Assembly: GCA_016197365.1 (NCBI GenBank)
Contig: JACPVS010000017.1
Coordinates: 1 to 64,000, forward strand
Length of the DNA stretch: 64,000 bases
Reading direction: 5' to 3'
DNA from: Mycolicibacterium cosmeticum
GTDB taxonomy: Bacteria; Actinomycetota; Actinomycetes; Mycobacteriales; Mycobacteriaceae
The translations under genes were made by a program, and so were the position numbers. Shown here one piece after another: positions 42,933-51,905 of this stretch. How positions within the stretch are numbered: position 1 is the first letter of the stretch; the number at the start of each line of letters is the position of its first letter. The notes below the pieces were generated by a model. It saw nothing but the letters and a program-made list of their open reading frames with translations. It ran no database searches and was not told the origin of the DNA.

Positions 42933-44039
42933 ATGGCTGAACTGACGATCCCCGCCGATATCAAGCCGCACGACGGGCGCTTCGGGTGCGGACCGTCCAA
43001 GGTGCGCCCCGAGCAGCTGGCCGCCCTGGCCGCCGCGGGCGACCTGTTCGGCACCTCCCATCGACAGGCGCCGGTCAAGAACCTGGTGGGCCGGGTTCGC
43101 GACGGGCTGCGCCAGCTGCTCGCCCTGCCCGACGGCTACGAGATCGTTCTCGGCAACGGCGGTTCCACCGCGTTCTGGGATGCCGCCGCCTTCGGCCTGG
43201 TCGACAAGAAATCGCTGCACCTGACCTACGGCGAGTTCAGCGCGAAGTTCGCCTCCTGCGTCGCCAAGAACCCGTTCGTCGGGGACCCGATCATCATCAA
43301 GACCGACCCCGGCACCGCCCCGGAGCCGACCTCGGACCCGTCCGTCGACGTCGTTGCGTGGGCACACAACGAGACCTCGACCGGCGTCGCCGTGCCGGTG
43401 CAGCGGCCCGCGGGTGACGCGCTGGTGCTCATCGACGCCACCTCGGCGGCCGGTGGGCTGCCCGTCGACATCGCCGACACCGACGCCTACTACTTCGCCC
43501 CGCAGAAGAACTTCGCCGGTGACGGCGGCCTGTGGATCGCGGCGTTGTCGCCGGCCGCGCTGGCCCGCATCGAGGCGATCGCCGCGACCGACCGCTGGGT
43601 GCCGGACTTCCTGTCGCTGCCCATCGCGGTCGAGAACAGCCTCAAGAACCAGACCTACAACACCCCGGCCATCGGCACGCTGATCCTGCTCGCCGAGCAG
43701 ATCGACTGGCTGCTGGGCAACGGCGGACTGGACTGGGCCGTCAAGCGGACCGCCGACTCGTCACAGCGGCTGTACTCGTGGGCCGAGTCGTCGGCGTTCG
43801 CCACCCCGTTCGTCGCCGACCCGGCGCTGCGGTCCCAGGTGGTCGGCACCATCGATTTCAACGACGACGTGGACGCGGCCGCCGTCGCCAAGGTGCTGCG
43901 CGCCAACGGGATCGTCGACACCGAGCCCTACCGCAAGCTGGGCCGCAACCAGCTGCGGGTGGCGATGTTCCCGGCCGTCGATCCCGAGGACGTCAGTGCC
44001 CTGACGGCATGCGTGGACTGGGTCGTCCAGAATCTCTGA
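42933..44039 (+). CDS. serC: Phosphoserine aminotransferase
   Basis: 368 residues. The PLP-dependent class V fold is clear: RFGCGPSKVRPEQL, GNGGSTAFWDAAAFG, WAHNETSTGVAVP, VLIDATSAAGGLP and YYFAPQKNFAGDGGL with the PLP-binding Lys in APQKN. It converts phosphohydroxypyruvate and glutamate to phosphoserine in serine synthesis. It is the mycobacterial short type (Rv0884c). ATG 42933 begins MAELTIP, the conserved start; GTG 42906 is an upstream alternative. Confidence 0.96.
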   Translation: MAELTIPADIKPHDGRFGCGPSKVRPEQLAALAAAGDLFGTSHRQAPVKNLVGRVRDGLRQLLALPDGYEIVLGNGGSTAFWDAAAFGLVDKKSLHLTYGEFSAKFASCVAKNPFVGDPIIIKTDPGTAPEPTSDPSVDVVAWAHNETSTGVAVPVQRPAGDALVLIDATSAAGGLPVDIADTDAYYFAPQKNFAGDGGLWIAALSPAALARIEAIAATDRWVPDFLSLPIAVENSLKNQTYNTPAIGTLILLAEQIDWLLGNGGLDWAVKRTADSSQRLYSWAESSAFATPFVADPALRSQVVGTIDFNDDVDAAAVAKVLRANGIVDTEPYRKLGRNQLRVAMFPAVDPEDVSALTACVDWVVQNL

Positions 44040-44104
44040 GTCGGGGCTGCGTGTCCGCCCGGTAACGGCGGGATAACGCTGTAGGGTCCACGCAGGAGGT
44101 CAGT

Positions 44105-44965
44105 ATGCGCGAACTCAAGGTCGTCGGGCTGGACGTGGACGGCAAACGCCTGATCTGCGAGGCGGCTGACTCCGCCGACAAATTCGTCATTCGGGTGGAT
44201 AACAGGTTGCGCGCAGCAGTGCGCGGCGACAAGGCCACCACCAACCAGACCGAGCTCGAGGTCGAGGTGCCGACAACATTGCGGCCCAAGGAGATTCAGT
44301 CTCGGATCCGGGCCGGCGCCTCCGTCGAACAGGTCGCGTCCATCACCGGCGCCGACGTCGAACGGGTGCGGCGGTTCGCCAACCCCGTGCTCCTGGAGCG
44401 CGCCCGTGCAGCGGAACTGGCCACGGCGGCGCACCCGATCCTGGCCGACGGCCCGGCGGTGCTGACGCTGCTGGAGACCGTCACCTCCGCGATGATCTCG
44501 CGCGGCCTGGACCCCGACGCCACCAACTGGGACGCCTGGCGCAACGAGGACGGCCGTTGGACCGTGCAGCTCGCCTGGACCGCGGGCCGGTCGGACAACA
44601 CCGCGCACTTCCGGTTCACCCCCGGCTCCCACGGCGGCACCGTGACCGCGTTCGACGAGCGGGCCGCGGAATTGATCGACCCGAACTTCAGCCGCCAGCT
44701 GCGTACCGTCGCACCGGTCGCGCAACTGGACTTCGCAGCGACGCCGACGCCCGTCCCCATCCCGGCGCCGGTGCCCGCCCCGGTGGTCATTCCGGAGCCC
44801 GCCCCGGCTCCCGTGCCCGCCGCCGCGGTGGAGCCGCAGCCGGAGGCCGAACCGCAGCCCGTCGCGCCGGCACCCAAGCCGGCCCGCACCCGCAAGGCCC
44901 GCGCCACGGTGCCTGCCTGGGAAGATGTGCTGCTGGGCGTGCGTTCCTCGGGCACCCAGCGCTGA
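44105..44965 (+). CDS. sepH: Septation protein SepH (DUF3071)
   Basis: 286 residues. The N-terminal DUF3071 domain (about 1-165: MRELKVVGLDVDGKRLIC, LRPKEIQSRIRAGASVEQVA with a helix-turn-helix-like segment, VERVRRFANPVLLERA, WDAWRNEDGRWTVQL) is followed by a Pro/Ala/Val-rich disordered tail and a conserved C-terminal VPAWEDVLLGVRSSG. SepH binds FtsZ and promotes its assembly in Actinobacteria. A very strong ribosome site (AGGAGGTCAGT) precedes the ATG. It matches Rv0883c. Confidence 0.93.
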   Translation: MRELKVVGLDVDGKRLICEAADSADKFVIRVDNRLRAAVRGDKATTNQTELEVEVPTTLRPKEIQSRIRAGASVEQVASITGADVERVRRFANPVLLERARAAELATAAHPILADGPAVLTLLETVTSAMISRGLDPDATNWDAWRNEDGRWTVQLAWTAGRSDNTAHFRFTPGSHGGTVTAFDERAAELIDPNFSRQLRTVAPVAQLDFAATPTPVPIPAPVPAPVVIPEPAPAPVPAAAVEPQPEAEPQPVAPAPKPARTRKARATVPAWEDVLLGVRSSGTQR

Positions 44966-44968
44966 GTC

Positions 44969-45241
44969 TCAGCCGGCGAGCAGCGCGAGCAGGGCAACCC
45001 AGCCGACGGCCACGCCGACGCCGGAGCCCAGCACGAACCAGCGCCACACCGGCCGCTTGCGCCAGCCCCACACCGTGGGCGCCAGGCCGCCGACGGCCAC
45101 CAGGTTGAGTCCGACGGTGAGCAGCGGATGCACCCGCGTCAGTCCGACGCTGAGCACGATGATGGCCGCGGCGGTCAGCGCCGCGACGAAGCCGGCGACG
45201 GTCAGGCCGGTTCCCCAGGGAGTGGTTGTCTCGCCGGACAT
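44969..45241 (-). CDS. Small membrane protein, DUF2537 (Rv0882-like)
   Basis: 90 residues with three hydrophobic helices (TGLTVAGFVAALTAAAIIVL, LLTVGLNLVAVGGLAPTVWG, WFVLGSGVGVAVGWVALLAL). Function unknown. It shares one base with the stop of the upstream methyltransferase gene (ends and starts at 45241), so the two are coupled. Confidence 0.85.
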   Translation of the reverse strand: MSGETTTPWGTGLTVAGFVAALTAAAIIVLSVGLTRVHPLLTVGLNLVAVGGLAPTVWGWRKRPVWRWFVLGSGVGVAVGWVALLALLAG

Positions 45242-46053
45242 CAGGCCAGCCTAGCCCGCTCATAGAAGGCCAATGCCGCGGCCGTGGCGACGTTCAGCGA
45301 GTCGGTGCCGCGCGCCATGGGGATGCGCACCCGGACGTCGGCGGACCGCATGGTGTGTTCGGCCAGCCCGGGCCCTTCGGCGCCCACCAGGATGGCCACC
45401 TTGTCCTCGGTCAGGCCCGCCATGGCCACGGCCAGGGTGTCCACGGCGGGGTTGGGAGTCATCGCGAGAACCCGGAAACCGTTGTCGCGCAGCATATCCA
45501 GTTCATGCGGCCAAGACGGCGCCCAGGCGTAGGGCACCAGCAGCGCGTGCCCCATCGAGACGCGCACCGCGCGCCGGTACAGCGGGTCGGCACATCCGGT
45601 TCCGAACAACACCGCGTCGACGTCGAGGCCGGCCGCATTGCGGAAGATCGAGCCGAGGTTCTCGTGGTCGTTCACGCCTTCGAGCACCGCGATGGTGCGG
45701 GCGCCGTCGAGCACCTCCTGGACCGTCAACTCCGGCGGGCGCGGGGCCGCGGCGAGCACACCGCGGTTGAGGTGGAAGCCGATGGCCGCCGCCATCACCT
45801 CGGCGCCGGCCCGGTAGTAGGGCACGTCCACGCCCGCCAGGTCGGCCGTCAACTCTCCAAGCCTGCGGTCGGTGCCCAGCAGCGCCCGCGGGGTGAACCG
45901 GGAGGCCAGCATGCGCTGCACCACCAGCACGCCCTCGGCGATCACCAAGCCCTTGCCGCTGGGCAGGTCGGGCCTGCGGTCGACGCTGTTGAGATCGCGG
46001 AAATCGTCCAGACGCGGATCGGCCGGATCCACGATGTCGATGACGTCGGTCAG
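45241..46053 (-). CDS. TrmH/SpoU-family RNA 2'-O-methyltransferase (Rv0881-like), possible CTG start
   Basis: SPOUT methyltransferase with an N-terminal substrate-binding part (GLVIAEGVLVVQRMLASRF) and the knot: VLEGVNDHENLGSIFRNAAG (motif 1 with N..R), LVGAEGPGLAEHTM (motif 2), IPMARGTDSLNVATAAALAF (motif 3). It transfers a methyl group from SAM to a ribose in rRNA or tRNA. No ATG/GTG/TTG lies between the upstream MarR stop and the domain except GTG 46032; CTG 46053 overlaps that stop as CTGA and has GAAGG nine bases upstream, so I use it (270 residues). Confidence 0.85.
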   Translation of the reverse strand: MTDVIDIVDPADPRLDDFRDLNSVDRRPDLPSGKGLVIAEGVLVVQRMLASRFTPRALLGTDRRLGELTADLAGVDVPYYRAGAEVMAAAIGFHLNRGVLAAAPRPPELTVQEVLDGARTIAVLEGVNDHENLGSIFRNAAGLDVDAVLFGTGCADPLYRRAVRVSMGHALLVPYAWAPSWPHELDMLRDNGFRVLAMTPNPAVDTLAVAMAGLTEDKVAILVGAEGPGLAEHTMRSADVRVRIPMARGTDSLNVATAAALAFYERARLA

Positions 46054-46487
46054 TTCGCCGAACCTTCGTCGACGATGGCCAGCATGAGATCCGCGGCGTC
46101 CAGCAGGGTCTGGCGCTGTTCGGGCGTCAGCTCCGCCAACCGCTGCTGCAGCCATTCGCGGCTGGCCTTGCGTTCGGCCTCCAGCAGGTCGGTCCCGGCC
46201 GCCGAGATGGCCACCAGCACCTGCCTGCGGTCATCCGGGTGCGCCGAGCGATCGACGAAGCCGAGGTCCACCAGGGAAGCAATGACCCGCGTCATCGACG
46301 GCGGCCGGACCCGCTCACGGGTTGCCAGCGCGCCGGGCGTCATCGGCCCTTCCTTGGCCACCGTGGACAGCGCGGAAAGTTGCGACAGCGACACCGGCGA
46401 GTCGGGACGGCGGAAGCGCAACTGCCTGGCCAGCCTGATCACGGCCAACGACAGATCGCTCGACAACCTGGAGTCGACGTCTGTCAC
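46050..46487 (-). CDS. MarR-family regulator (Rv0880-like)
   Basis: 145 residues. Winged helix with SPVSLSQLSALSTVAKEGPM, GALATRERVRPPSMTRVIAS and the wing RSAHPDDRRQVLVAI. GTG 46487 gives the same length and N-terminus (VDSRLSSDLSLAVIRLARQL) as I recall for Rv0880. A -10-like TATTGT lies eight bases upstream, so the messenger is probably leaderless. It is transcribed with the methyltransferase and DUF2537 genes. Confidence 0.9.
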   Translation of the reverse strand: MTDVDSRLSSDLSLAVIRLARQLRFRRPDSPVSLSQLSALSTVAKEGPMTPGALATRERVRPPSMTRVIASLVDLGFVDRSAHPDDRRQVLVAISAAGTDLLEAERKASREWLQQRLAELTPEQRQTLLDAADLMLAIVDEGSAN

Positions 46488-46495
46488 AGGGCAAG

Positions 46496-46501
46496 ACAAT
46501 A
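46496..46501 (-). promoter_or_regulatory. -10 box of a leaderless promoter for the MarR operon
   Basis: TATTGT on the minus strand, with eight bases to the GTG start codon. This spacing would place the first transcribed base at or beside the start codon, a common arrangement in mycobacteria. Confidence 0.45.
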
Positions 46502-46531
46502 CCCAGAGGACATCGACTAGGTTGTGAGGCG

Positions 46532-46801
46532 ATGTCAGACGACACGCCAGGTGCCCCGCACGAGCCGCCCGCATTACCGGCCAGGCTCCTCGAACCGGCG
46601 CCGGTCATCATCGCGATCGCGGCCGGCTGGCTCGTCGCGGTCGTCCTGGCTTTCACCGTTCCCGCCCTGCACGACTGGCGGCCGATCACCGTCGCCGGGC
46701 TGGCCGTCGGGGTGCTCGGCACCTCGATCTTCCTGCTGCAGCTGCGCTCCGCCCGTCGCGGCGACCGCGGCGCGCAGCGCGGACTCGTCAACGAAAACTG
46801 A
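46532..46801 (+). CDS. Small membrane protein, DUF2530 (Rv0879c-like)
   Basis: 89 residues with two helices (PVIIAIAAGWLVAVVLAFTV and ITVAGLAVGVLGTSIFLLQL) and a basic C-terminal tail. Divergent from the MarR gene by 44 bases. Function unknown. The SRPBCC gene follows after nine bases and is probably on the same transcript. Confidence 0.85.
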   Translation: MSDDTPGAPHEPPALPARLLEPAPVIIAIAAGWLVAVVLAFTVPALHDWRPITVAGLAVGVLGTSIFLLQLRSARRGDRGAQRGLVNEN

Positions 46802-46810
46802 AGGAGCGCA

Positions 46811-47263
46811 GTGGGTTCCCCGTTACTCCAGGCCCAGATCGACATCGACGCCCCGGTCGCAACTGTCTGGGCGCTGGTCTCGGATCTGCGCCGGATGCCG
46901 CAATGGAGTCCGCAGTGCCGTGTCATGAAGGTCTTCGGGCGCACTCGCGTCGGCGCCAAGGCGATCAACCTGAACCGCCGCAACAAGATGTTCTGGCCGA
47001 CGACGTGCACCGTCACCGAGATCGACCCGGAACGCAAACTGGAATTCCGGGTGGACCTCAACGCGATGGTGTGGAGCTATGAACTCGAAGCCGTCGAGGG
47101 TGGCACCCGGCTGATCGAGAGCCGGCGCGCCCCGGAGGGGTTCAAGACGGTGCCCACCATGTTGGTCGACAAGTTCATGGGCGGGGTGCCCAGCTTCGAA
47201 GAGGAACTGGTCGCCGGGATGAACGAGTCGCTGCAGCGGATCAAGGCGGCGGCGGAGCGTTAA
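46811..47263 (+). CDS. SRPBCC-superfamily (polyketide cyclase/START-like) protein
   Basis: 150 residues from GTG. The pattern LLQAQIDIDAPVATVWALVS, DLRRMPQWSPQCRVMKVFG, WPTTCTVTEIDPERKLEF and SYELEAVEGGTRLIESR is that of small helix-grip proteins that bind hydrophobic ligands. Enzymatic activity is not evident. AAGGAGCGCA precedes the start. The stop overlaps the convergent DUF3027 stop by 4 bases. Confidence 0.85.
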   Translation: MGSPLLQAQIDIDAPVATVWALVSDLRRMPQWSPQCRVMKVFGRTRVGAKAINLNRRNKMFWPTTCTVTEIDPERKLEFRVDLNAMVWSYELEAVEGGTRLIESRRAPEGFKTVPTMLVDKFMGGVPSFEEELVAGMNESLQRIKAAAER

Positions 47264-48072
47264 GACCCGGCCGGGCTTTCGGCCACGTCGAGCACGCCGT
47301 CGTCGAACGGGTCGAACAGCGGCGACCCGGTGCCGGCCGGAGCCGGAGTATCCGAATGTGCACCGCAGCCGTACTCGCTGTCGACCACCCGGCCGTCGGC
47401 GGACATCTCGTTCCCGCAGACCCCGAAGACGGTGCCCAACGACCCCGCCAGCGGCAGATAGAACCCGCAGTCGCGGCACAACCGGCGGGTGGCCCGTGCC
47501 ATCGCCGACCCCGGCCCGAAATCACCGTCGTGCCAGCGTTGCGCGGCGTCGAGGCGGCCGTCGAGGCTGAGCACCTGGCGGCGGCCGAGACCGATCTCGC
47601 CGGCCACCTCGTCCTGCTCGTCGTCGCCGCTGGACATGTACCCCGGCACCAGCCGCGGATCGTCGGTGAGCGGGGCCAGCAGGTCTCCGGGGCTCAGGTC
47701 GCCCGGGCGGACGCGCTCGTCCCACGGCACCCACTGGGGCGCCAGCAGCGCGGTGGGACCGGGCACCAAGACGACCTCGCTGATGGTGACGTGATCGGCG
47801 CCCGGATAACCGGCCACCACCACCGCCCACTGCCAGCCCTGGTAGCCGTGCAGCACCGCCAGGAAGCGGTGCGTCGCCGCAGCCGGGTCGTCGAACACCG
47901 AGCCCAGGTACTCGCCGACAGCGTCGGCGCCACTGAACTCCTCGATCGCCGCGCGGGCGGCGTCGACCGCACCGAGCAGCAGGGCTTCGAGCTCAGGTGA
48001 CCGCTCCACCTGCGGCTCGGCCTGTTCGGTGACTTCGGCGACCGGGTCCGTTGCTGTGTCCATCGCGTTCAT
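47260..48072 (-). CDS. DUF3027 family protein (Rv0877-like)
   Basis: 270 residues. After an acidic N-terminal stretch comes the DUF3027 core: HRFLAVLHGYQGWQWAVVVA, VTISEVVLVPGPTALLAPQW, VPWDERVRPGDLSPGDLLAP. It ends with a zinc-ribbon-like region CRDCGFYLPLAGSLGTVFGV, CGNEMSADG and YGCGAHSD, which offers four or five Cys plus His. The family is found almost only in Actinobacteria; function unknown. Divergent from the MFS gene. Confidence 0.85.
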   Translation of the reverse strand: MNAMDTATDPVAEVTEQAEPQVERSPELEALLLGAVDAARAAIEEFSGADAVGEYLGSVFDDPAAATHRFLAVLHGYQGWQWAVVVAGYPGADHVTISEVVLVPGPTALLAPQWVPWDERVRPGDLSPGDLLAPLTDDPRLVPGYMSSGDDEQDEVAGEIGLGRRQVLSLDGRLDAAQRWHDGDFGPGSAMARATRRLCRDCGFYLPLAGSLGTVFGVCGNEMSADGRVVDSEYGCGAHSDTPAPAGTGSPLFDPFDDGVLDVAESPAGS

Positions 48073-48163
48073 TATGACCTAGGCGTATTCGGCCTGCCCA
48101 GCCCCCGACAGCCACACCGATGGCGTCCCACGGCAGCGGTCGCGGTAAGGGACAATCGAAGTC

Positions 48164-49810
48164 GTGCCTTCCCGGGACCCCCGATACCATCCACCGCGGC
48201 CGCCGTCCGACGGTGAGCACCCCGGCATGGCCAACTATCCGAGCGACGGCGGCGACGGTTCCAACGGCAGGCGCCAACACCCACCGTCGGGCCCGAGCGC
48301 CAACAGATGGCTGCCACCGCTGGACGACGAGTCGCCCCGGCACCACACCGAACCCCCGCCCCGCGCCCGGTCAGGGGTCGGCTCATCCGCCGGCGAGAAG
48401 GTCACCGTCACCCGCGCCGCCGCGCAGCGCAGCCGGGAAATGGGCAACAAGATGTACGACCTGGTGCACCGGGCGGCCACCGCGGACGGCGCCGACAAGT
48501 CCGGGCTGACGGCGCTGACCTGGCCGGTGGTCGCCAGCTCCGCGGTGGACGCCGCGATGGCGGTGGCACTGGCCGACACCCTGTTCTTCGCCGCAGCCTC
48601 TGGCGAGAGCAAGAGCAAAGTGGCGCTGTACCTGCTCATCACCATCGCGCCGTTCGCGGTGATCGCCCCGCTGATCGGTCCGGCGCTGGACCGTCTGCAG
48701 CACGGCCGCCGGGTGGCGCTGGCGATGTCGTTCGCGCTGCGCACCGTGCTGGCGGTGGTGCTGATCGGCAATTTCGACGGCGCCACCGGCAGTTTCCCGT
48801 CCTGGGTGCTTTATCCGTGCGCACTCGGAATGATGGTGATGTCCAAGAGTTTCTCGGTGCTGCGCAGCGCGGTGACTCCGCGCGTGCTGCCGCCGACGAT
48901 CGACCTGGTCCGGGTGAACTCCCGGTTGACGATGTTCAGCCTGCTGGGCGGAACCATGGCGGGTGGCGCTATCGCCGCGGGCGCCCAGTATCTGCTCAAA
49001 CTGGCCGAGCTGCCCGGCGCGTTGTACGTGGTGGTGGCGGTGACCGTGGCCGGCGCGGCGCTGTCGATGCGGATTCCCAAATGGGTCGAGGTGACCGCCG
49101 GTGAGGTGCCGACGACGCTGAGTTACCACGGCGGCGAGACCGAGACACTGCGCCGGCCCGCCAAAGAGCGGCAGCCGTTGGGCCGCAACATCATCACCTC
49201 GCTGTGGGGTAACTGCACCATCAAGGTGATGGTCGGCTTCCTGTTCCTGTACCCGGCGTTCGTGGCCAAATCGCACGGCGACGGCGGCTGGGAGCAGCTG
49301 CGCATCCTGGGCCTGATCGGCGCGGCGGCCGGCATCGGCAACTTCGCGGGCAACTTCACCGCGGCCCGGCTCAAACTAGGCAGGCCGTCGCTGCTGGTGA
49401 CCCGCGCGGCCGTCGCCGTGACGGTGATGGCGCTGGCGGCCGCCGTGTTCGGGAACCTGTTGGTGGCCGCATTGGCCACCCTGGTGACCTCGGGGGCCAG
49501 CGCCATCGCGAAGGCGTCGCTGGACGCGTCGTTGCAGGACGACCTGCCGGAGAAATCCCGGGCGTCCGCGTTCGGCCGGTCGGAGTCGCTGTTGCAGCTG
49601 GCCTGGGTGCTCGGCGGGGCCACCGGCGTACTCATCTATCCGCAACTGTGGGTCGGGTTCACTACGATCACGGCCGTGCTGATTCTCGGTATGGCCCAGA
49701 CACTGGTGAGCTACAACGGTGCATCGTTGATACCCGGCCTGGGCGGTAACCGCCCGGTGCTCGCCGAAACCGAGGGCGGCCCCGTCGCCGCCCCGACTGG
49801 ACGCCGATGA
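48164..49810 (+). CDS. MFS-like membrane protein (Rv0876c-like)
   Basis: 548 residues, the same length I recall for Rv0876c. A Pro/Gly/Arg-rich cytoplasmic N-terminal tail of about 110 residues precedes about 12 helices. MFS-like loops are visible: IGPALDRLQHGRRVALAMSF and GNFTAARLKLGRPSLLVTRA. Substrate unknown. GTG 48164 is used; ATG 48227 lies downstream in frame. The next gene starts at an ATGA overlap, so both are co-translated. Confidence 0.87.
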   Translation: MPSRDPRYHPPRPPSDGEHPGMANYPSDGGDGSNGRRQHPPSGPSANRWLPPLDDESPRHHTEPPPRARSGVGSSAGEKVTVTRAAAQRSREMGNKMYDLVHRAATADGADKSGLTALTWPVVASSAVDAAMAVALADTLFFAAASGESKSKVALYLLITIAPFAVIAPLIGPALDRLQHGRRVALAMSFALRTVLAVVLIGNFDGATGSFPSWVLYPCALGMMVMSKSFSVLRSAVTPRVLPPTIDLVRVNSRLTMFSLLGGTMAGGAIAAGAQYLLKLAELPGALYVVVAVTVAGAALSMRIPKWVEVTAGEVPTTLSYHGGETETLRRPAKERQPLGRNIITSLWGNCTIKVMVGFLFLYPAFVAKSHGDGGWEQLRILGLIGAAAGIGNFAGNFTAARLKLGRPSLLVTRAAVAVTVMALAAAVFGNLLVAALATLVTSGASAIAKASLDASLQDDLPEKSRASAFGRSESLLQLAWVLGGATGVLIYPQLWVGFTTITAVLILGMAQTLVSYNGASLIPGLGGNRPVLAETEGGPVAAPTGRR

Positions 49811-50295
49811 AGCGCGTTCTGGCGGTCCTGCTGGCGGTGGCGCTGGTGGCGTCGGTGGGCACCGGCCTGCTGGTGTGGCAGCTGACCCGGCACGAGGGCA
49901 CCTCGCTGCCGGAGATCAGCGCCTATTCGCACGGCGAGTCGGTGCGCATCGGCCCCTACCGGTATTGCCAGGTGCTCGATCTGGACAACTGTGAAATACC
50001 GCAGACCACAGGCGATCTGGCCGTGAATTCGCGTAACCCGGTGCAGCTGTCGGTGCCGTCGGCGATCGCGCGGGCGCCCTGGTGGCTGATCCGTGCCTAC
50101 GAGGACGCCCCGTCGCCGGTGGTCTCGGAGTTCCGGCCGGGCACGACGCTCGCGGTCACCATTCCGACCGTCGACGCCCGGTTCGGCAAGCTGACAGGTC
50201 TGGCCGTGCAGGTTCCGACCCTGGTGCGCGACGAGGCGGGCAACGAGTTCCCGCTGCCGCACGCCGAGTGGTCGGTGCGCACCGTCTGGAGTTAG
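49807..50295 (+). CDS. DUF2771 family exported protein (Rv0875c-like)
   Basis: 162 residues. A single N-terminal helix (VLAVLLAVALVASVGTGLLV) acts as membrane anchor or signal; the rest is beta-rich (PEISAYSHGESVRIGPYRYC, QVLDLDNCEIPQ, FRPGTTLAVTIPTVDARFG) and faces outside. Two Cys could form a disulfide. Function unknown. Co-translated with the preceding membrane protein (ATGA overlap). Confidence 0.87.
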   Translation: MKRVLAVLLAVALVASVGTGLLVWQLTRHEGTSLPEISAYSHGESVRIGPYRYCQVLDLDNCEIPQTTGDLAVNSRNPVQLSVPSAIARAPWWLIRAYEDAPSPVVSEFRPGTTLAVTIPTVDARFGKLTGLAVQVPTLVRDEAGNEFPLPHAEWSVRTVWS

Positions 50296-50301
50296 GGCTT
50301 G

Positions 50302-51261
50302 CTATTCGGGAGGAGTGCCGTCCCCGAATGGCCTGCCGCCCAATGCTTCCCGGCCGTGCGGGGTGGTCCAGCCGGACAGCTCCGGCCCCTTCGGGACGAA
50401 CTGGGTGGGATTGATGTCCTTGTGCACGATGTAGTAATGCGCCTTGATCTGATCGAAGTCGACGGTGTCGCCGAATCCGGGTGTCTGGAACAGATCGCGG
50501 GCGTAGGCCCAAAGCACCGGCATCTCCGAGAGCTTGGACCGGTTGCACTTGAAGTGCCCGTGGTAGACGGGGTCGAACCGGGCCAGCGTGGTGAACAGCC
50601 GGACGTCGGCCTCGGTGATGGTGTCGCCCACCAGATACCTTTGCGCGCTTAATCTTTCGGAGACCCAGTCCAGCGCGGCGAACAGCCGGTCATAGGCCGC
50701 CTCGTAGGATTCCTGCGAGCCCGCGAACCCGCAGCGGTACACGCCGTTGTTGATCTCGGTATAGATTCGGCGGGCGACCTCGTCGATCTCGGCACGCAGC
50801 GGTTCGGGATAGAGCTGCGGTGCGCCCGCGCGGTGGTAGTCCGTCCATTCGGTGGAGAAGTCCAGCGTCATCTGAGCGAAGTCGTTGGTGACGACGGCGC
50901 CGGTGGGCACGTCGACGATCGCGGGCACCGTGATGCCCTTGGGGTACTTCGGGTCACGCCGGAAGTACGCGTCCTGCAGCCGCGGGATACCCAGCACCGG
51001 GTCCACACCGCCGGGGTCGAGGTCGAAGGTCCAACTGCGGGCGTCATGGGTGGGCCCGCAGTAGCCGATGGACAGCGCATCCTCCAGACCCAGCAGCCGC
51101 CGCACGATGATGGCGCGGTTCGCCCAGGGGCAGGCGCGCGCCACGATCAGCCGGTAACGCCCCGGCTCGACCGGGAAGCCGTCGCGGCCGTCCGCGGTGA
51201 CGCGGGTGGGGATGTAGTTGGTGTCGCGGTTGAACTCACCCTGCGGGCTGACGTAGGCCAT
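50302..51261 (-). CDS. Glutathionyl-hydroquinone reductase-like protein (ECM4/GST family)
   Basis: 319 residues. The thioredoxin-like N-terminal half has the active-site motif ARACPWANRAI with C44, and the C-terminal helical half has the ECM4-type region RIYTEINNGVYRCGFAGSQE. The family reduces glutathionyl-hydroquinones; mycobacteria use mycothiol, so the thiol cofactor here is probably different. ATG 51261 begins the conserved MAYVSPQGEFNRDTNY; GTG 51294 is possible. It ends six bases from the convergent DUF2771 gene. Confidence 0.9.
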   Translation of the reverse strand: MAYVSPQGEFNRDTNYIPTRVTADGRDGFPVEPGRYRLIVARACPWANRAIIVRRLLGLEDALSIGYCGPTHDARSWTFDLDPGGVDPVLGIPRLQDAYFRRDPKYPKGITVPAIVDVPTGAVVTNDFAQMTLDFSTEWTDYHRAGAPQLYPEPLRAEIDEVARRIYTEINNGVYRCGFAGSQESYEAAYDRLFAALDWVSERLSAQRYLVGDTITEADVRLFTTLARFDPVYHGHFKCNRSKLSEMPVLWAYARDLFQTPGFGDTVDFDQIKAHYYIVHKDINPTQFVPKGPELSGWTTPHGREALGGRPFGDGTPPE

Positions 51262-51341
51262 GGCCCCAGTCTTCCCCGTCGAGCGTGCGCTCATGTGTGA
51301 GAACTGACCGAACTTTCGATCAGACCTTCACGTTCGAGGAC

Positions 51342-51752
51342 TCAGGCGTCGAGTTCGGCAGCGACGGCCTTGACGACCTCGGACACCCGGCGGGCGACCT
51401 TGCGGTCGGGGTACTTACCCTTGCGCAGCTCCGGCTGGATGGTGTTCTCCAGCAGGGTGATGAGGTCACCGATGATGCCGTGCAGCTCGTCGGGCGTGTG
51501 CTTGTGCTCGACGGTGGCCGCTTCGCGGCGGGTCCGGGACAGGCTCGGCGGCGGGTCGACGAGCGTGACGCTCAGCGCCTGCGGGCCGCGGCGTCCGGCG
51601 GCCAGGCCGAACTCGACCTTCTGGCCGGCCTTGAGGCCTTCGACGCCAGCGGGAAGCGCCGAGGAACGGACATAGACGTCCTCGCCGTCCTCCTGGGACA
51701 GGAAGCCGAAGCCCTTTTCGGTGTCGTACCACTTAACCTTGCCGGTCGGCAC
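51342..51752 (-). CDS. cspB: Cold-shock protein CspB with C-terminal extension (Rv0871-like)
   Basis: 136 residues from GTG. The cold-shock domain (1-67) has RNP1 KGFGFLSQ and RNP2 DVYVRSSAL for single-stranded RNA/DNA binding. A helical extension of about 65 residues (LHGIIGDLITLLENTIQPEL, KVARRVSEVVKAVAAELDA) is specific to Actinobacteria. Expected to act as an RNA chaperone. Confidence 0.93.
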   Translation of the reverse strand: MPTGKVKWYDTEKGFGFLSQEDGEDVYVRSSALPAGVEGLKAGQKVEFGLAAGRRGPQALSVTLVDPPPSLSRTRREAATVEHKHTPDELHGIIGDLITLLENTIQPELRKGKYPDRKVARRVSEVVKAVAAELDA

Positions 51753-51905
51753 TGCTGTTCACCCGCTCGTCTCTTGATCACATAAGTAATGCGTCCCGCC
51801 TGCGCAGGACGCAATGTATGTGGATCTTATCCAACTCCCGGGGCGCCGTGCTCCTGCCCGCCGGTTCTGGCCCCCCGGTAGGCTGAAACGACCGCTGGAG
51901 GAGAC

